NCBI GenBank assembly: GCA_017646225.1
Contig: JAGCMZ010000250.1
Span: 1 to 12,366 of the forward strand
DNA: 12,366 bases
Source: Paludibacteraceae bacterium
GTDB taxonomy: Bacteria > Bacteroidota > Bacteroidia > Bacteroidales > Paludibacteraceae
Reading direction: 5' to 3'
The position numbers were made by a program, and so were the translations under genes. Every line of letters begins with the position of its first letter. Positions within the stretch are counted from its first letter, which is position 1. The notes below the pieces were generated by a model, which made no database searches, was not told where the DNA came from, and saw nothing but the letters and a program-made list of their open reading frames with translations. Of this stretch, positions 6,770 to 12,366 are shown one piece after another.

Positions 6770-6777
6770 TAAAGTTA
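6770..6777 (-). promoter_or_regulatory. Weak candidate -7 element for the LysM operon
   Basis: On the minus strand TAACTTTA (6777-6770) differs from TAnnTTTG only in the last base and lies 22 bases before the LysM gene ATG. I find no TTG at the proper distance upstream. The 91-base gap 6749-6839 must hold divergent promoters for this operon and the T9SS gene, so some element is expected here, but this assignment is tentative. Confidence 0.35.
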
Positions 6778-6822
6778 GTGAAATTAAATGAGAGTTGATA
6801 AAGGAAAAGGGGAAATTTGTAT

Positions 6823-6830
6823 TATCTTTG
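6823..6830 (+). promoter_or_regulatory. -7 promoter element of the T9SS cargo gene
   Basis: TATCTTTG fits TAnnTTTG exactly and ends 9 bases before the ATG at 6840. The only TTG upstream (6795-6797) is 25 bases away, longer than usual. If it is used, the mRNA leader would be only a few bases long, so translation would be leaderless or nearly so. Confidence 0.55.
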
Positions 6831-6839
6831 TTCCCATCT

Positions 6840-8162
6840 ATGAAACGAATTATTTTTAGCATACTAGCAAGCTGTTTATGGGCGGTTTCTTTTGCCCAAT
6901 TTTCTATAACCGATGCCGCGGTAGTAGGCGTTGAGCAAGATAACATTGACAGTGTTTTTGTTATAGACGATGCTGCGGCAGCAAAGTTAACTTATCAAGA
7001 TTCCATTGCACGTACATTTAACTGGTATAGTTATACTTTAGGTGCTGACTCAGAAGAACTTATAAAAACCGATAGCGATGTAGCTGTTACCGAAATTCCG
7101 TTGTTAACGGTTCCCTCTATGGGGTATCATTTGGTGGCAGAAAACATGCCCGATAAATGGATTTGGGTGTTCCAATACGATAGTTTGGCGGTAACTTTTG
7201 ATTCTATTGCAGTGCACGATGCACTAGAAGACAGATGTACCTCTTACCAAATTGAATTGAAATGGGAGGCAACGCCTTTGCAATACGATACTTTGTTACA
7301 CAACAAGGTGCCTTTTGAGGTAGAACGTATGATTCGATTAACCTACGATTCTATGTATTATGCCGATGGCAATTATGCCGTAAAAACGGTAACCGACAGC
7401 ATTCCATTGGCGGTAGATATTACGGTTCCAGCTCCTTTGGATGTAACTACTTATCTAATTGAAGGAGATCAATTTGCCATTGCATTTGATCAAATGCAAA
7501 GCATCGAAAGCGAACCGGTAGAAGTGTATGCGGTAGAAACCAATTTAGAAGCATCGGTGCGCATCCGCGAAGAGGCTACCAACGAAGGCGATCGCGACAC
7601 ATCGACCGATAAAAAATTGAGCGGATCGGCTCCGTTGAACATCGAAATTTTAAACCACGCCAGCCCTGCTGCTTTCTTTTATGAGTGGTGTTTATCGACC
7701 GATAAAGAATTCAATACCTGTCAAATACGCTCTTCTGAGCAAGATTTTCGCTATACTTTCGAAACGCACGGAACTTACTATTTGCGTTTGCAAACCACCA
7801 ATAGTTCTACTTCCGATTTGCCTACTCAAAATTGTTTGAGCGAGGCTGTTTATACCGTCGAAATTGTGAACTCTTTGTTAGAAGTGCCCAATGTATTTAC
7901 TCCCAACGGCGATGGCAGAAACGACGAATTCAGGGTGTCGTACAAATCGTTGATTTCGTTCGATGCCAAGGTGTTCAATGTATGGGGACGCTTGGTGTAT
8001 GCCTGGAACGATCCTGCTAAAGGTTGGGATGGTACCATAGGCGGTGTTCCTGCTGCAGAGGGTGCTTATTTCTACGTTATAGAAGCGGTGGGTGCCGATA
8101 AAGACGAAGATGGAAAACCTATGAAGTATGTTTATAGGGGCGATATCAACCTAATTCGTTAA
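6840..8162 (+). CDS. T9SS type-B sorted surface/secreted protein (gliding-motility-type C-terminal domain)
   Basis: A 440-residue exported protein. ATG 6840 is chosen over the in-frame ATG at 6795 because it gives a clean signal peptide (MKRIIFSILASCLWAVSFAQ) and lies just after the -7 promoter element. Residues ~21-250 are acidic and have no recognisable domain. Residues ~255-345 look like a PKD/Ig-like fold (NIEILNHASPAAFFYEWCLS, then FRYTFETHGTYYLRLQTTNS). Residues 348-440 are the CHU_C / type-B sorting domain: VPNVFTPNGDGRNDEF, then FDAKVFNVWGRLVY, GWDGT, AEGAYFYVIEA and a final YRGDINLIR. This domain directs the protein through the type IX secretion system to the cell surface or medium. 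Its job there is unknown. It is a single gene, divergent from the LysM operon, and its last 17 bases overlap the convergent metallophosphoesterase gene. Confidence 0.9.
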   Translation: MKRIIFSILASCLWAVSFAQFSITDAAVVGVEQDNIDSVFVIDDAAAAKLTYQDSIARTFNWYSYTLGADSEELIKTDSDVAVTEIPLLTVPSMGYHLVAENMPDKWIWVFQYDSLAVTFDSIAVHDALEDRCTSYQIELKWEATPLQYDTLLHNKVPFEVERMIRLTYDSMYYADGNYAVKTVTDSIPLAVDITVPAPLDVTTYLIEGDQFAIAFDQMQSIESEPVEVYAVETNLEASVRIREEATNEGDRDTSTDKKLSGSAPLNIEILNHASPAAFFYEWCLSTDKEFNTCQIRSSEQDFRYTFETHGTYYLRLQTTNSSTSDLPTQNCLSEAVYTVEIVNSLLEVPNVFTPNGDGRNDEFRVSYKSLISFDAKVFNVWGRLVYAWNDPAKGWDGTIGGVPAAEGAYFYVIEAVGADKDEDGKPMKYVYRGDINLIR

Positions 8163-8649
8163 GCGGAATTTCTTTAATTTCCAATTCCTTTATTTTATCT
8201 TGGTCAATCACAAAGCGCACCAATGTGCGTACTTTGTGAAATCCTTGTCTGCCGGCTGCACCTGGATTGATGTGCAAAAGCTGGAGCTTGGGGTCGTATA
8301 TAACTTTCAGAATATGAGAGTGTCCCGAAATAAAAAGGGTAGTGCCATTGGCGTTTAATTGAGGTAAAATACCCGGTGCATATTTACCAGGGTATCCGCC
8401 AATATGGGTGAGCAGCACACGTACTTTTTCTACTTCAAATACGTTTACAAGGGGTAACATTTGTCGGAGTGGGTAACCATCGATATTGCCCACAACGGCT
8501 CTGATGGGTTTGAGTGCTTGCAAGCGGTTGTATAAGGACAAGTCGCCGATGTCGCCTGCATGCCAAATCTCGTCGCAGGACGCAAAAAAGTCGGCATATC
8601 GGTCGTCCCAATAGCCGTGTGTATCCGATAATAAACCGATGCGTACTAT
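8146..8649 (-). CDS. YfcE/MJ0936-type metallophosphoesterase with apparent AUA start
   Basis: The minus-strand frame encodes a 167-residue calcineurin-like phosphoesterase if read from ATA at 8649-8647. All metal-ligand motifs are present: SDTHG (residues 8-12), HAGDIG (30-35), GNID (54-57), a later histidine in LLTHIGG (around 82) and SGHSH (108-112). The family hydrolyses phosphodiesters with two metal ions in the cytoplasm; the substrate is unknown. The first ATG, GTG or TTG codon in frame is a TTG at 8541, past two metal motifs, and the frame is closed upstream by TAA at ~8661. Only AGA TCA GAA AAA ATA GTA CGC ATC lie between that stop and the IGLLSDTHG segment. ATA is where relatives begin (M-x-x-IGLLSDTHG), and it overlaps the bactofilin stop as ATAG. 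The start call is inference; the protein family is firm. Confidence 0.85.
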   Translation of the reverse strand: MVRIGLLSDTHGYWDDRYADFFASCDEIWHAGDIGDLSLYNRLQALKPIRAVVGNIDGYPLRQMLPLVNVFEVEKVRVLLTHIGGYPGKYAPGILPQLNANGTTLFISGHSHILKVIYDPKLQLLHINPGAAGRQGFHKVRTLVRFVIDQDKIKELEIKEIPLNELG

Positions 8650-9023
8650 TTTTTCTGATCTTTAGAGGTGGGTTGAGCAGGAGTTTCTTTGCCCATGGTA
8701 CATGTACCATTGAATTCGGCATGTTGCTCAATGTCTAAAATGCTGGTGTTGATGTCCCCTTTAATTTTAGCGGTCGATTTAAGGGATAAAATTTCGCTTA
8801 CTACAATGGTTCCTTCTATGTAACCCATCACATCAATGTTCGATGCTTTGATGGTACCTACGATGCTACCAGAATTACCAACAATAATGCGGCCTTTTGA
8901 AGTAATAGTGCCTTCAATTTTACCATCATTGCGAAAATCGCCATCGGTAGTAATATCACCTTTTATTACAGTGCCAGCTGCAATTACATTGTGTTCTGCA
9001 GCAGTTGAAATTGGTTTCGCCAT
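8646..9023 (-). CDS. Bactofilin (polymer-forming cytoskeletal protein)
   Basis: A 125-residue protein with the bactofilin plan: a short flexible N-terminus, a central ~90-residue right-handed beta-helix made of repeated strands with glycine turns (residues ~13-106: AGTVIKGDITTDGDFRNDG, KIEGTITSKGRIIVGNSG, SIVGTIKASNIDVMGYIEG, AKIKGDINTSILDIEQ), and a polar tail with Pro, Lys and Gln. Bactofilins self-assemble without nucleotide into filaments at the inner face of the membrane and organise cell shape or envelope enzymes. The M23 peptidase gene often next to bactofilins is not seen here. Instead the metallophosphoesterase frame begins within its stop codon (TAG 8648-8646), which suggests translational coupling. 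The start is 34 bases beyond the SRP RNA end. I find no good promoter in that gap, so expression may rely on a weak promoter or on SRP readthrough. Confidence 0.93.
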   Translation of the reverse strand: MAKPISTAAEHNVIAAGTVIKGDITTDGDFRNDGKIEGTITSKGRIIVGNSGSIVGTIKASNIDVMGYIEGTIVVSEILSLKSTAKIKGDINTSILDIEQHAEFNGTCTMGKETPAQPTSKDQKK

Positions 9024-9049
9024 TGTATTATGAATTTAGGGGTTTTAAC

Positions 9050-9056
9050 AAAAAAA
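9050..9056 (-). terminator. T-tract terminator of the SRP RNA
   Basis: Seven consecutive T (minus strand) directly follow the base of the SRP RNA stem, whose 3' strand is CCTTTCC. The terminal stem GGAAAGG/CCTTTCC plus the T7 run fits an intrinsic terminator built from the RNA's own closing helix. Confidence 0.65.
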
Positions 9057-9152
9057 GGAAAGGCGATCTGCATCGCACCGCTCAACCTAATTACCCTTGC
9101 TGCGGTCAAGCCCTGGGGGATTCAAAGGGAGCTGGTCGTGCAGAACCTTTCC
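9057..9152 (-). ncRNA. ffs: Signal recognition particle RNA (4.5S-type small SRP RNA)
   Basis: About 96 nt on the minus strand fold as one long hairpin: GGAAAGG/CCTTTCC at the base, then CTGCA/TGCAG, ACC and GCTC pairing with GGT and GAGC, CCT/AGG, and CCCC pairing with GGGT near the tip. The apical part reads GAATCCCCCAGG, then AGCAAGGGTAA, matching the conserved domain IV of bacterial small SRP RNAs (GAACCCCGUCAGG, then AGCAACGGUAA), the site bound by Ffh. This RNA with Ffh targets nascent membrane and secretory proteins to FtsY. The apical loop reads GCTTGACCGC rather than the common CCGGAAGG, which may be usual for this lineage. Ends are inferred from the closing stem, the T-tract at 9050-9056 and the upstream promoter, and may be off by a few bases. 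Confidence 0.88.
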
Positions 9153-9157
9153 GAATG

Positions 9158-9165
9158 CAAAGATA
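9158..9165 (-). promoter_or_regulatory. -7 promoter element of the SRP RNA
   Basis: On the minus strand TATCTTTG (9165-9158) fits TAnnTTTG and lies 5 bases before the inferred RNA 5' end at 9152. About 19 bases further upstream is TTT rather than TTG, so the -33 element is imperfect. Confidence 0.65.
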
Positions 9166-9237
9166 ATGCAATATTTTGTATTTGAAAGTCCCAATGTCTG
9201 AAAAAAACAAAAAATCGTAAAAATAAAATAGATAATC

Positions 9238-9267
9238 TTGCCTAACATCATTATTTAATTAACTTTG
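9238..9267 (+). promoter_or_regulatory. Promoter of the DUF4199-glycosyltransferase operon
   Basis: TTG (9238-9240), a 19-base spacer and TAACTTTG (9260-9267) match the Bacteroidota -33/-7 consensus closely. The ATG at 9284 follows 16 bases after the -7 element, giving a leader of about 10 bases with no Shine-Dalgarno sequence. It is divergent from the SRP RNA promoter. Confidence 0.75.
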
Positions 9268-9283
9268 CATACTAATTGTTAAA

Positions 9284-9832
9284 ATGAATATGACCCCACA
9301 AGAAATACGTTCTATAGCCTACAAAATGGCAGCAAAATACGCCTTGTTTATGGGTGCTTTTTTGTTGCTTCGTTTTGCTGTAGAAGTTTCTATGCAGCAG
9401 TATCTTTGGTTAACCTTTTTCTACCTTGTGCTGACAGCAGCTGTACCTTTTTATGCTTATCGTTTGGGTAAGAAATTTGTCAAGGAAACCAACGAACCCC
9501 TTGTCGGTTTTTCTGATTTTTATACTTTCACTTTCTTTTTGTTTGTTCTTGCATCGCTTATTCTAACCATTGGACAATATGTGTTTTACCAATACATATC
9601 ACCCAATTACATAGCCGAAATGCATCAAACATTGATGGAGAACCTAAAATTATTGGAACCTCATTATCCTTCATTTAATACCTATCAAGAAATATTGGTA
9701 GATTCGCCCATGCCATCGCCCCTTCAAATGGCTACCCAAAGCATTTGGATGTATTCCATTGCGGGCATTATTTTAGGCATTATCAATGCGGCCATCTATC
9801 GACATGCAAATAAAAAAACAGAACAAAATTAA
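9284..9832 (+). CDS. DUF4199-family four-helix membrane protein
   Basis: A 182-residue integral membrane protein with four hydrophobic segments at about residues 18-36, 39-62, 75-104 and 155-177. Between helices three and four is a ~45-residue polar loop (EMHQTLMENLKLLEPHYPSF and following) predicted as helical. The arrangement and the opening MTPQEIRSIAYKMAAKYALF fit DUF4199, a Bacteroidota family of unknown function often found directly before a family-2 glycosyltransferase, as here (2 bases apart). The association suggests a partner role for the glycosyltransferase, perhaps in handling a lipid-linked sugar, but this is inference from position. ATGs at 9284 and 9290 are both possible; the first is used. 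It is the first gene behind the promoter at 9238-9267. Confidence 0.85.
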   Translation: MNMTPQEIRSIAYKMAAKYALFMGAFLLLRFAVEVSMQQYLWLTFFYLVLTAAVPFYAYRLGKKFVKETNEPLVGFSDFYTFTFFLFVLASLILTIGQYVFYQYISPNYIAEMHQTLMENLKLLEPHYPSFNTYQEILVDSPMPSPLQMATQSIWMYSIAGIILGIINAAIYRHANKKTEQN

Positions 9833-9834
9833 CC

Positions 9835-10791
9835 ATGGATATATCTGTTGTTATACCTTTATATAACGAAGAAGAATCGTTGCAGGAACTTTTTTTATGG
9901 ATAAAAAAAGTGGCCGATGCTAACCAATTTACTTACGAGGTATTGTTTATTGACGATGGCAGTACCGATGGTTCTTGGAAGGTAATTGATGCTTTGTCAA
10001 AAGAGCACTCAGAGGTAAAAGGCATTAAATTTCGTCGTAATTATGGTAAATCGCCTGCTTTGTATTGTGGATTTGAAGCAGCACAGGGTGATGTTGTCAT
10101 TACCATGGATGCCGATTTACAAGACAGTCCCGATGAAATTCCAGCATTGTACAAAATGATAGTCGAAGAAAAATACGACTTGGTTTCTGGCTGGAAAAAG
10201 AAACGTTTCGACCCTGTTTTTACCAAAAACTTGCCTAGTAAATTGTTCAATGCAACCGCGCGCAAGGTGTCGGGTGTTAAGTTGCACGACTTTAATTGCG
10301 GGTTAAAAGCCTACCGAAAAGAGGTGGTGAAAAACATCGAAGTGTATGGCGAAATGCACCGTTATATACCTTATTTGGCTAAGTCTGCCGGCTTTAGCAA
10401 AATAGGCGAAATGGAAGTACACCATCAGGCCCGTAAATTTGGCCAAAGCAAATTTGGATTTAATCGATTTGTAAACGGTTATTTGGATTTGCTTACCTTG
10501 TGGTTCTTGTCTAAATTTGGCGTAAAACCCATGCACTTTTTTGGCGTGTGGGGCAGTATTATGTTTATTTTAGGCTTTATAGCTGTGTTGGTGGTAGGGG
10601 GTATCAAATTGTATGCAATTTGCAACGGCATGCGTGCACCATTGGTAACCGATACACCTTATTTCTATTTGGCTATTTTGGCTATGATTTTAGGAACGCA
10701 ATTTTTTATTACCGGATTCTTGGGCGAATTGATGAGCCGTTCGTCGCAAGAGCGCAATAAATATCAAATAGAAAAACAAATACGATTGTAA
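9835..10791 (+). CDS. Membrane-anchored family-2 glycosyltransferase (DPM1/GtrB-like)
   Basis: A 318-residue GT-A enzyme. Residues 1-12 (MDISVVIPLYNE) start the nucleotide-sugar fold, FIDDGSTDGSW (38-48) is the first aspartate motif, and MDADLQDSPDEIP (91-103) is the metal-binding DxD of the dolichol-phosphate-mannose-synthase/GtrB class. FNCGLKAYRKEV (153-164) and the basic QARKFGQSKFGFNRF (198-212) are conserved acceptor-side motifs. Two transmembrane helices follow (about 233-259 and 277-299), then a basic tail. GtrB-like enzymes move a sugar from a nucleotide donor to undecaprenyl phosphate on the inner face of the membrane, for glycan or lipid modification outside. The sugar is not predictable, and no flippase (GtrA) is visible unless the DUF4199 protein has that role. 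The ATG is 2 bases after the DUF4199 stop. Confidence 0.92.
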   Translation: MDISVVIPLYNEEESLQELFLWIKKVADANQFTYEVLFIDDGSTDGSWKVIDALSKEHSEVKGIKFRRNYGKSPALYCGFEAAQGDVVITMDADLQDSPDEIPALYKMIVEEKYDLVSGWKKKRFDPVFTKNLPSKLFNATARKVSGVKLHDFNCGLKAYRKEVVKNIEVYGEMHRYIPYLAKSAGFSKIGEMEVHHQARKFGQSKFGFNRFVNGYLDLLTLWFLSKFGVKPMHFFGVWGSIMFILGFIAVLVVGGIKLYAICNGMRAPLVTDTPYFYLAILAMILGTQFFITGFLGELMSRSSQERNKYQIEKQIRL

Positions 10792-10792
10792 T

Positions 10793-11320
10793 ATGGATGC
10801 TTTTTTTGAAATTTTGAAATATACTTTGCCTGCAGTATTGGTAATAGTAGTAGTTTGGGAAATGCTAAATAAGTTCTTTAAACAACAAGAGTCACGTCAA
10901 CGTTACTTGTTGTACAAAGAGAACCAAAAGAATGTAACTCCCATTCGATTCACCGCATACGAACGTTTGGTGCTGTTTCTAGAACGCATCACACCCGATT
11001 CTTTGTTGGTGCGTACCCAATCGGATTCGTATACTGCCATTCAATTGCATGCCGCTTTGCTTACCGTAATTCGCGCTGAGTTTGAACACAACGTAGCGCA
11101 ACAAATTTACGTAAGTTCAGAAGCATGGGAAGTAGTAAAAAATGCCAAAGAAAGCATAGTGCAACTAATCAATGCTTGTGCTGCACAAGTAGATCCGCAA
11201 GGTCCTTCGGTCGATTTGGCAAAAGTTATTTTGGCAACCTACGAAAAATCGAATGCAGCACCTACCATGGTGGCTATTTCGTTCTTAAAAACCGAATTGA
11301 AAACTTATTTCTCGGCCTAA
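10793..11320 (+). CDS. Single-pass membrane protein of unknown function (possibly DUF7935)
   Basis: A 175-residue protein with one N-terminal transmembrane helix (about residues 8-23, LKYTLPAVLVIVVVWE) followed by basic KFFKQQESRQRYLLYKENQK, so the rest is probably cytoplasmic. The remainder is helical and polar (YERLVLFLERITPDSLLVR, IQLHAALLTVIRAEFEHNVA, ISFLKTELKTYF). I recall similar Bacteroidota proteins filed under DUF7935, but no function is known and I cannot confirm the match. It starts one base after the glycosyltransferase stop, and its TAA shares one base with the next ATG (TAATG), so it is co-translated with both. A scaffold role in the glycosyltransferase cluster is possible but unsupported by any motif. 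Confidence 0.82.
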   Translation: MDAFFEILKYTLPAVLVIVVVWEMLNKFFKQQESRQRYLLYKENQKNVTPIRFTAYERLVLFLERITPDSLLVRTQSDSYTAIQLHAALLTVIRAEFEHNVAQQIYVSSEAWEVVKNAKESIVQLINACAAQVDPQGPSVDLAKVILATYEKSNAAPTMVAISFLKTELKTYFSA

Positions 11321-11829
11321 TGAATTTATTAGAACTGATTACCAAACGTTACTCGGAGCGTCGTTATAGCCAACAAGCTGTAGCCGATGCCGATTTGGAG
11401 TATATTTTGTCGTGTGCCAATATGGCGCCATCGGCAGTGAACAAACAACCTTGGCACATTTACGTGATTAGGGGTGAAAAGTTGGTGCAATTTGGCGATG
11501 TGTATCGTCGTGAAACATTCAAAGAAGCTCCTTTGTGCTTGGTAGTAACGGGCAATCACAACGAATCTTGGCACCGAAGCGATGGTAAAGACCATTGCGA
11601 TATTGATATTTCGATTGTTTCTGATCACATCATCATGGCGGCTACCGAGCGTGGTTTGAATACCTGTTGGGTGTGCAATTTTGATATCGAAAAATGCAAA
11701 TCTTTCTTGCAATTGCCCGATAACGAAGAACCCATGGTACTTATTCCAATAGGGTATGCTATGCCTGGTACAGAGCCTAATCCGAAAAAGCGCAAAGCCT
11801 TAAACGAAATTGTAACTTACATACAGTGA
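11320..11829 (+). CDS. Nitroreductase-family FMN oxidoreductase (second of two)
   Basis: A 169-residue nitroreductase-fold protein. SERRYS (residues 12-17) supplies the FMN-phosphate-binding arginines and NMAPSAVNKQPWHIYVI (~30-46) is a closer match to the 'APSxxNxQPW' block than in the paralogue at 3919-4443. APLCLVVTGN and MVLIPIGYAMPG are the remaining core strands, and GLNTCWVCNFD is the usual 'GLxTCW' segment. The frame is open further upstream inside the previous gene, but ATG 11320 is chosen because it begins at the normal N-terminus of the family (MNLLELITKRYSERRY) and overlaps the previous stop by one base. These enzymes reduce nitro groups, quinones or flavins with NAD(P)H in the cytoplasm; the natural substrate here is unknown. 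Its stop overlaps the next GTG start as GTGA. Confidence 0.92.
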   Translation: MNLLELITKRYSERRYSQQAVADADLEYILSCANMAPSAVNKQPWHIYVIRGEKLVQFGDVYRRETFKEAPLCLVVTGNHNESWHRSDGKDHCDIDISIVSDHIIMAATERGLNTCWVCNFDIEKCKSFLQLPDNEEPMVLIPIGYAMPGTEPNPKKRKALNEIVTYIQ

Positions 11830-12299
11830 AAAAGTTAGTTGGTATATTGGCGGTTTCTGTGTTGTTTGTGCTAATGGCGTGCAATAACAATTGTTATGTT
11901 CCCACCCGTGCTTTGTTGGGCGTGGCTTTTGTCGATTCTTCCAAATTAGCGCCCATTACCATGCAACAAGTTACCATAAAAGGCGAGGGGAACGATTCCA
12001 TTTTATACAATGCATCGTCCGAGCAAACGGTTTTCTTGCCATTGCATCAGAATCAATCTGTTACCCGATTCGAGTTTTCGTTTTTACGTCACGCAGAAGA
12101 TGAATCGGTTACCAATTATATTTTAGAGGTAAAACACACGCCTTTTCCTCAACTTATCAGTCCCGAATGCGGTTGCGTGATGTTTCATAGCATCGAAAGT
12201 GCGCAACTGTACAATGCTACCGATACATTGGATGTAGAGGTATACAGTACAAACGTTATTAATGTAGAAAGCGATGTCCATCTCAAAGTTTATTTATAG
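11826..12299 (+). CDS. Putative lipoprotein, DUF6452-like
   Basis: A 157-residue exported protein. Residues 1-19 (MKKLVGILAVSVLFVLMAC) are a lipoprotein signal with Cys19 in the lipobox LMAC, followed by NNN, so it is probably envelope-attached. The mature part is beta-rich, with FLPLHQNQSVTRFEF, YILEVKHTPFPQLISPECGC and VINVESDVHLKVYL. The ECGC motif near residues 114-117 and the overall layout resemble DUF6452, a Bacteroidota family of unknown function. The start is GTG at 11826, overlapping the nitroreductase stop by 4 bases. No ATG lies near it, and the lysine-rich start of the signal peptide requires this codon. Its 3' end overlaps the next exported gene by 26 bases, so it is co-translated in the operon. 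Confidence 0.83.
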   Translation: MKKLVGILAVSVLFVLMACNNNCYVPTRALLGVAFVDSSKLAPITMQQVTIKGEGNDSILYNASSEQTVFLPLHQNQSVTRFEFSFLRHAEDESVTNYILEVKHTPFPQLISPECGCVMFHSIESAQLYNATDTLDVEVYSTNVINVESDVHLKVYL

Positions 12300-12366
12300 T
12301 TTGGTGTGGCTGCTTTTGATGCCATTTGCTGTATTATGCGCACAAGAATCGAGTCATGTAGCCCTG
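12274..12366 (+). CDS. Exported protein, N-terminal fragment cut by window edge (possibly DUF6048)
   Basis: An ATG at 12274 opens a frame that stays open to the right edge (31 codons). It encodes a typical signal peptide: SISKFIY, a hydrophobic VWLLLMPFAVLCA core and a likely cleavage before QESSH. The frame overlaps the last 26 bases of the DUF6452-like gene. In Bacteroidota a DUF6452 gene is commonly followed by a DUF6048 outer-membrane-type gene, so that identity is plausible, but only the signal peptide is visible here. Confidence 0.7.
   Translation, partial: MSISKFIYSLVWLLLMPFAVLCAQESSHVAL

Noticed and set aside
6795..6839. Earlier ATG for the T9SS cargo gene
   Set aside because: It would place 15 polar residues before a complete signal peptide and would put the start codon upstream of the best promoter element.
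11125..11319. Longer N-terminus for the second nitroreductase
   Set aside because: The extra 65 codons overlap the previous gene in another frame and give cysteine/serine-rich sequence foreign to the family; the family N-terminus begins at 11320.
1..12366. Defence system, CRISPR array, toxin-antitoxin pair or insertion sequence
   Set aside because: No regularly spaced repeats, transposase, terminal inverted repeats or recognisable defence domains are visible on either strand within the window; the only mobile-element gene is the truncated recombinase at the left edge.

Overview
The window looks like chromosomal DNA of a Bacteroidota species, probably of the order Bacteroidales. The evidence is an AT-rich composition, promoters of the TAnnTTTG type (some with a TTG about 19-20 bases upstream), few visible Shine-Dalgarno sequences, a type IX secretion (T9SS) cargo protein with a gliding-motility-type C-terminal domain, and several gene families largely confined to this phylum (DUF4199, DUF6452-like, PorT-like barrels).

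Layout. At the left edge (1-414) is the N-terminal part of a tyrosine recombinase. It is transcribed leftward out of the window and lies just beyond the 3' end of a tRNA-Ala(GGC) gene (551-624). This is the usual arrangement of an integrative element inserted at a tRNA 3' end, so the window probably starts just inside a mobile element. To the right of the tRNA lies a leftward gene string from 6748 to 687. It encodes a LysM plus periplasmic-binding-fold protein, an outer-membrane beta-barrel protein, a nitroreductase, a Rossmann/DUF2520 protein, a KdsC-like HAD phosphatase, a UbiA prenyltransferase, a Maf nucleotide pyrophosphatase and a small lipoprotein. The genes are separated by 1-24 bases or overlap by 4-14, so they probably form one operon of envelope and housekeeping functions. 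The DUF2520 gene is broken by a single in-frame TAA.

A rightward gene (6840-8162) encodes a T9SS type-B sorted surface or secreted protein. Its end overlaps by 17 bases a convergent YfcE-type metallophosphoesterase gene (8146-8649), which lies directly behind a bactofilin gene (8646-9023). The metallophosphoesterase has no ATG, GTG or TTG upstream of its first metal-binding motif, and AUA overlapping the bactofilin stop is the best start candidate. Next comes the signal recognition particle RNA gene (about 9057-9152, minus strand) with its own promoter and terminator.

From 9284 rightward is a compact plus-strand operon behind a good Bacteroidota promoter: a four-helix DUF4199 membrane protein, a DPM1/GtrB-like membrane glycosyltransferase, a single-pass membrane protein of unknown function, a second nitroreductase, a DUF6452-like lipoprotein, and the signal-peptide start of another exported protein cut by the right edge. 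Adjacent genes lie 1-2 bases apart or overlap by 1-26 bases.

I see no CRISPR array, toxin-antitoxin pair or recognisable defence system. The points most worth a second look are the nonsense codon in the DUF2520 gene, the apparent AUA start of the metallophosphoesterase, the recombinase/tRNA junction, and the non-GGAA apical loop of the SRP RNA.
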